Source: Prolixibacteraceae bacterium UBA6162
GTDB taxonomy: Bacteria > Bacteroidota > Bacteroidia > Bacteroidales > Prolixibacteraceae
Reading direction: 5' to 3'
DNA length: 10,220 nucleotides
Assembly: GCA_002428215.1 (NCBI GenBank)
Contig: DIUI01000101.1
Location: 1-10,220 of the forward strand
Made by a program: the position numbers and the translations under genes. Shown piece by piece: positions 7,258-10,220 of the stretch. The notes under the pieces were generated by a model. That model worked only from the letters and a program-made list of their open reading frames with translations, did no database searches and was not told where the DNA came from. The first letter of the stretch is position 1. The number at the start of each line of letters is the position of its first letter.

Positions 7258-8208
7258 TTGAAGAGAGGTCTGGTCATAAAATCTACCGGCAGCTGGTACA
7301 CAGTAAGAGAGGAAACGGGCAAGGAATACGCCTGTAAAATTAAAGGCAACCTGAAGCTCAAAGATATCACCACCACCAACCCGGTGGCAGTGGGCGATTG
7401 GGTTAACTTTGAACATCAAGTAAAAGACAGTCTCGATCAGCAGAAAAATATAGGACTGATTCATACCGTAGAGGAACGTAAAAATTATATCATCCGAAGG
7501 TCGCAAAACCTGTCGAAACAGGCCCATATCATTGCTTCCAATATCGATCAGGCTTTCCTTGTGGTTACCCTTAACTATCCGGTAACCACCACCACTTTTA
7601 TCGACCGCTTTCTGGCCTCGGCAGAAGCCTATCGTATTCCGGTAATTCTGGTCTTTAATAAAACCGATCGTTACCAAACCGAACAACTGCAAAGGTTATC
7701 GGAATGGACCCAACTTTATCAGCATATAGGATACCAGTGTCTCGAAACTTCAGCGGTAACGCATGCTGGTATTGAGGAACTTAAAAGCCGAATGAAGAAC
7801 AAAATAAGTGTATTTAGCGGGCATAGCGGAGTTGGAAAATCGACCATTATCAATACGGTTCAACCCGGACTGAAACTCAAAACGCGCGAAATATCCAACT
7901 ACCACGAAACCGGAAAACATACGACCACTTTTTCGGAACTTTTTATACTCGACTTTGGCGGATACATCATCGATACGCCAGGTATAAAAGCATTTGGTAT
8001 GCTGGAAATGGAACCCTGGGAGATATCGCACTACTTCCCCGAAATTTTCCGAATTTCCGATGAGTGTCAGTACAACAACTGTTCACATACCCACGAACCC
8101 GGATGTAAGGTAAAAAAAGCAGTGTTGGAAGGAAAAATTGCTGAAACGAGGTACATAAGTTACCTCGGACTTCTTGAGACCGATCAGAAACATCGTCCAT
8201 CCTTTTAA
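7258..8208 (+). CDS. rsgA: Small ribosomal subunit biogenesis GTPase RsgA (YjeQ)
   Basis: RsgA is a circularly permuted GTPase that binds the 30S subunit, checks late maturation and promotes release of assembly factors, RbfA among them. All diagnostic parts are present in 316 residues. An N-terminal OB-fold spans about 1-70 (KSTGSWYTV, NPVAVGDWV). The GTPase motifs come in the permuted order G4 NKTD (134-137), G5 TSA (164-166), G1 GHSGVGKST (188-196), G2 HTTT (221-224) and G3 DTPG (239-242). A C-terminal zinc site is formed by Cys270, Cys275, His277 and Cys283. The start is TTG at 7258-7260: the family opening KRGLVIKSTGSWYTV follows directly and there is no ATG upstream in frame before the tdh stop codon. 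An A/G-rich run precedes the start. It is probably co-transcribed with tdh, 12 bp away, and is functionally linked to rbfA upstream. Confidence 0.96.
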   Translation: MKRGLVIKSTGSWYTVREETGKEYACKIKGNLKLKDITTTNPVAVGDWVNFEHQVKDSLDQQKNIGLIHTVEERKNYIIRRSQNLSKQAHIIASNIDQAFLVVTLNYPVTTTTFIDRFLASAEAYRIPVILVFNKTDRYQTEQLQRLSEWTQLYQHIGYQCLETSAVTHAGIEELKSRMKNKISVFSGHSGVGKSTIINTVQPGLKLKTREISNYHETGKHTTTFSELFILDFGGYIIDTPGIKAFGMLEMEPWEISHYFPEIFRISDECQYNNCSHTHEPGCKVKKAVLEGKIAETRYISYLGLLETDQKHRPSF

Positions 8209-8507
8209 GAGGCCAAAATGTTCCACGTGAAATCTTTTCTGAAAGGATCCGAATATAAGGCAGCAGGATATTTTCATTAGACCTTAAAATTATCACCAAA
8301 CTTTTTTGAAATTGTTTTTGTAGTAATGTACCAAAGGCCATTAACACATTCATTCTTTGGTCATCCATCACGGCGTTAAAGTCACCCCATCGTACGGCAG
8401 CGGCATTGAGTTGGCACTCTGGTTAATAACGTTATGTTATTTACGCGCCTATATTTCTGTATATCTGATCATTAAATGATTTATTACAACTCAAACAGAA
8501 AATTGGA
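8209..8507. other. Convergent intergenic region between rsgA and uvrC
   Basis: This 299-bp gap lies between genes that read towards each other. It holds the parS-like site (8219-8234), a weak AT hairpin AATAAC-GTTAT-GTTATT (8425-8441) and a small perfect palindrome ATCATT-A-AATGAT (8468-8480) without a T-tract. No convincing intrinsic terminator for either gene is seen. A 20-codon frame starting at ATG 8218 runs through the parS-like site to a stop at 8278-8280; it is too short and unsupported to call a gene. The remaining sequence shows nothing recognisable. Confidence 0.5.
8219..8234 (+). promoter_or_regulatory. parS-like ParB-binding motif candidate
   Basis: TGTTCCACGTGAAATC contains the central CCACGTGA of a parS palindrome and matches 13 of 16 positions of TGTTTCACGTGAAACA (mismatches at positions 5, 15 and 16). 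The left half GTTCCAC and right half GTGAAAT are both close to known parS half-sites (GTTYCAC and GTGRAAC). It begins 11 bp after the rsgA stop codon in non-coding DNA between convergent genes. Whether it binds ParB is untested, and the two terminal mismatches count against a strong site. Confidence 0.35.
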
Positions 8508-10220
8508 TTAGCTCAATTTATCCCTGTTTGTAAAATATTCCAGTACTTTCAGTGCCTTATCCTCGCCAATTACTGTCACCAACTCCTCTTTGCTTAAGGT
8601 AGAAACTTTTTTTACTGATTTATATTTCAAGAGGAGTTTTTTGATGGAGGCAGGACCGATACCCTTAATCTTCTCGAGTTCATTTTTTATAAAACCGGTT
8701 GATCGCTTCTGCCGGTGGAAGGTAATACCAAACCGATGGGCTTCGTCACGAAGCGATTGAATAAGTTTTAATGTAACCGAACGCTTGTCGAGGTAAACGG
8801 GTACACTGTCTTCAGGAAAATAGATTTCCTCCAAACGTTTGGCAATTCCAATGATGGCTATTTTTCCACGCAAATTAAGTGTGCTAAGGGCCGAAGCTGC
8901 AGCCGACAGTTGACCTTTGCCTCCGTCGATTACAATAAGTTGAGGCAGGGATAATTCTTCATCAAGCAGTCGACGGTATCGCCGAAATACCACCTCTTCC
9001 ATAGAGGCAAAATCGTTGGGTCCTTCAACGGTCTTAATATTATAATGTCGGTAATCACGCTTTGAAGGTTTGCCATTTCTGAAAACAACGCAAGCCGCTA
9101 CAGGAAACGAACCCTGCAGATTACTGTTATCAAAACACTCAATATGTACGGGTAACTCACTCAATTGAAGGTCGGATTGAACCGTAGAAAGCATTCGTTG
9201 AGTGGGTGACTCCTGCTCATTATGCAACAGCTCTTGTCGCCTTTTGTCCATTCGGTAATAGGTAGCATTGCGCAACGACAGTTCAATCAACTTTCGCTTC
9301 TCCCCGATTTTAGGCACTACTATAGCACAATTTTGCAAGCCAACGCGGGGTTTGAACTGCATCAAGATCTCCTTAGAGTTACTGTATATTTTTTGCCGAA
9401 TATCCACGATGGCCATCATAATAAGTTCCTCGTCAGGTTCGTCGAGCAACTTCTTAATCTCCATTGTATGCGTTTGTACGATGGCGCCCCGAATAATTTT
9501 CAGGTAATTTACTACAGCAATTTTTTCGTCCGAACTTATGGTGAAAACGTCGACATCGCTTATGGTAGGACTAACGATGGTTGATCTACTCTGGTAATTT
9601 TCGAGCGAAAGAAGACGCTCCTTAATTTCGTGGGCATCTTCGTACCGAAAGTTGTCGGCGTGCTCCTTCATAACCCTACGGAGCTGCTGTATTACACCGC
9701 CAACATTGCCTTTGAGGACATCTCTAATTTCGTCAATTCCTTTTTGGTACTCTGATTCCGACTGATAATTTTCGCAGGGTCCTTTGCAGTTTCCAATATG
9801 ATATTCGAGGCAGACTTTAAACTTCCCGTTTTCAATATTATTCCGTGAAAGATTGTAGTTACATGTCCTAAGCTTATAAAGCTTCTTAAAAAGATCCAAC
9901 AAAGTTGAAACAGTAAGCCATGAAGTAAAAGGACCATAATAGTCTGAACCATCACGAACTACGTTGCGGGTTTTAAATACCCTTGGAAAGGGTTCATTCT
10001 TTATACAGATCCATGGATAGCTCTTATCATCTTTTAAGCGAATATTATACCGTGGTTGGTATTTCTTTATGAGATTGTTCTCAAGCAAGAGAGCATCCTC
10101 TTCTGAATCGACCACCATATGCTGAATATCTGCAATATTTCGCACGAGCAAGGCCGTTTTTCTGTTTTCAGGTTCTTTGGTGAAATAGGAGGAAACGCGC
10201 TTTTTAAGATTCTTTGCCTT
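8508..10220 (-). CDS. uvrC: Excinuclease ABC subunit C (UvrC), N-terminal end cut off by the window edge
   Basis: UvrC makes both incisions around DNA lesions in nucleotide excision repair, after UvrA and UvrB load. The visible 570 residues begin KAKNLKKRVSSYF, the end of the GIY-YIG nuclease domain, so only about 30 residues, including the GIY-YIG motif itself, are missing. The frame stays open to the right edge; an internal TTG at 10149-10151 is not the start. Numbering from the first visible residue, four cysteines at 120, 137, 145 and 149 match the UvrC cysteine cluster, a UvrB-interacting UVR motif lies near 175-210, and the RNase H-like 5' nuclease carries Asp364 (FDNS), Asp432 (VIDGG) and His495 (DEAHRF). 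Two helix-hairpin-helix motifs end the protein (about 510-568, including KGIGPASIKKLL). It converges on rsgA. No truncation or frameshift is seen. Confidence 0.96.
   Translation of the reverse strand, partial: KAKNLKKRVSSYFTKEPENRKTALLVRNIADIQHMVVDSEEDALLLENNLIKKYQPRYNIRLKDDKSYPWICIKNEPFPRVFKTRNVVRDGSDYYGPFTSWLTVSTLLDLFKKLYKLRTCNYNLSRNNIENGKFKVCLEYHIGNCKGPCENYQSESEYQKGIDEIRDVLKGNVGGVIQQLRRVMKEHADNFRYEDAHEIKERLLSLENYQSRSTIVSPTISDVDVFTISSDEKIAVVNYLKIIRGAIVQTHTMEIKKLLDEPDEELIMMAIVDIRQKIYSNSKEILMQFKPRVGLQNCAIVVPKIGEKRKLIELSLRNATYYRMDKRRQELLHNEQESPTQRMLSTVQSDLQLSELPVHIECFDNSNLQGSFPVAACVVFRNGKPSKRDYRHYNIKTVEGPNDFASMEEVVFRRYRRLLDEELSLPQLIVIDGGKGQLSAAASALSTLNLRGKIAIIGIAKRLEEIYFPEDSVPVYLDKRSVTLKLIQSLRDEAHRFGITFHRQKRSTGFIKNELEKIKGIGPASIKKLLLKYKSVKKVSTLSKEELVTVIGEDKALKVLEYFTNRDKLS

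Noticed and set aside
8218..8280. A 20-codon frame MFHVKSFLKG... after rsgA
   Set aside because: The FHV residues are simply the translation of the parS-like motif; length and context give no support for a gene.
7967..8371. A 134-codon minus-strand frame across the rsgA end and the convergent gap
   Set aside because: More than half overlaps rsgA in antisense, no domain is recognised, and it has no promoter or start-site support.
8425..8480. Two AT-rich inverted repeats as possible rsgA or uvrC terminators
   Set aside because: The stems are short and almost entirely A-T, and no T-tract follows on either strand, so they do not meet the criteria for intrinsic terminators.
8345..8485. A plus-strand open stretch with a hydrophobic C-terminal run in the rsgA-uvrC gap
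   Set aside because: It has no start codon in a plausible place and no recognisable family, and is short enough to be chance.
9222..9584. A 120-codon plus-strand frame opposite uvrC
   Set aside because: It is antisense to the conserved middle of UvrC and its translation shows no family features.

Overview
The window looks like ordinary chromosomal DNA from a member of the Bacteroidota. Supporting signs are an Oar-like TonB-dependent receptor with an N-terminal carboxypeptidase-regulatory domain, promoter-like elements of the TAnnTTTG type, absence of clear Shine-Dalgarno sequences before most genes, and a Bacteroidota-style PadR regulator. It is placed by protein-family resemblance only; no database search was possible, so genus is not assigned.

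Layout. Positions 1-281 (minus strand) carry the N-terminal part of a PadR-family repressor, cut by the window edge. Upstream of it (282-606) are a candidate promoter with two perfect 10-bp direct repeats, and then a strong intrinsic terminator with a UUCG loop that ends the next gene. Positions 607-3891 (minus) encode a large Oar-like TonB-dependent outer-membrane receptor. A 384-bp divergent intergenic region (3892-4275) holds one promoter element for the receptor and a well-formed promoter for the plus-strand genes. The plus strand then reads rbfA (30S maturation), a LolC/LolE-type permease (TTG start), a 367-bp gap, tdh (L-threonine 3-dehydrogenase), and rsgA (30S-maturation GTPase, TTG start). 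A 299-bp convergent gap (8209-8507) contains a ParB/parS-like half-degenerate palindrome. From 8508 to the right edge the minus strand carries uvrC, missing only its extreme N-terminus.

How the genes fit together. Two of the plus-strand genes, rbfA and rsgA, act in late maturation of the small ribosomal subunit. rbfA and the permease gene are 8 bp apart, and tdh and rsgA are 12 bp apart, so each pair is probably co-transcribed. The permease and receptor are envelope proteins; UvrC is DNA repair. No mobile element, CRISPR array, tRNA, rRNA or defence system was found. I did not find a new biological system; the points most worth checking are the parS-like site, the direct repeats before padR, the extra glycine in the Tdh nucleotide-binding loop, and the DnaA-box-like repeat upstream of rbfA.
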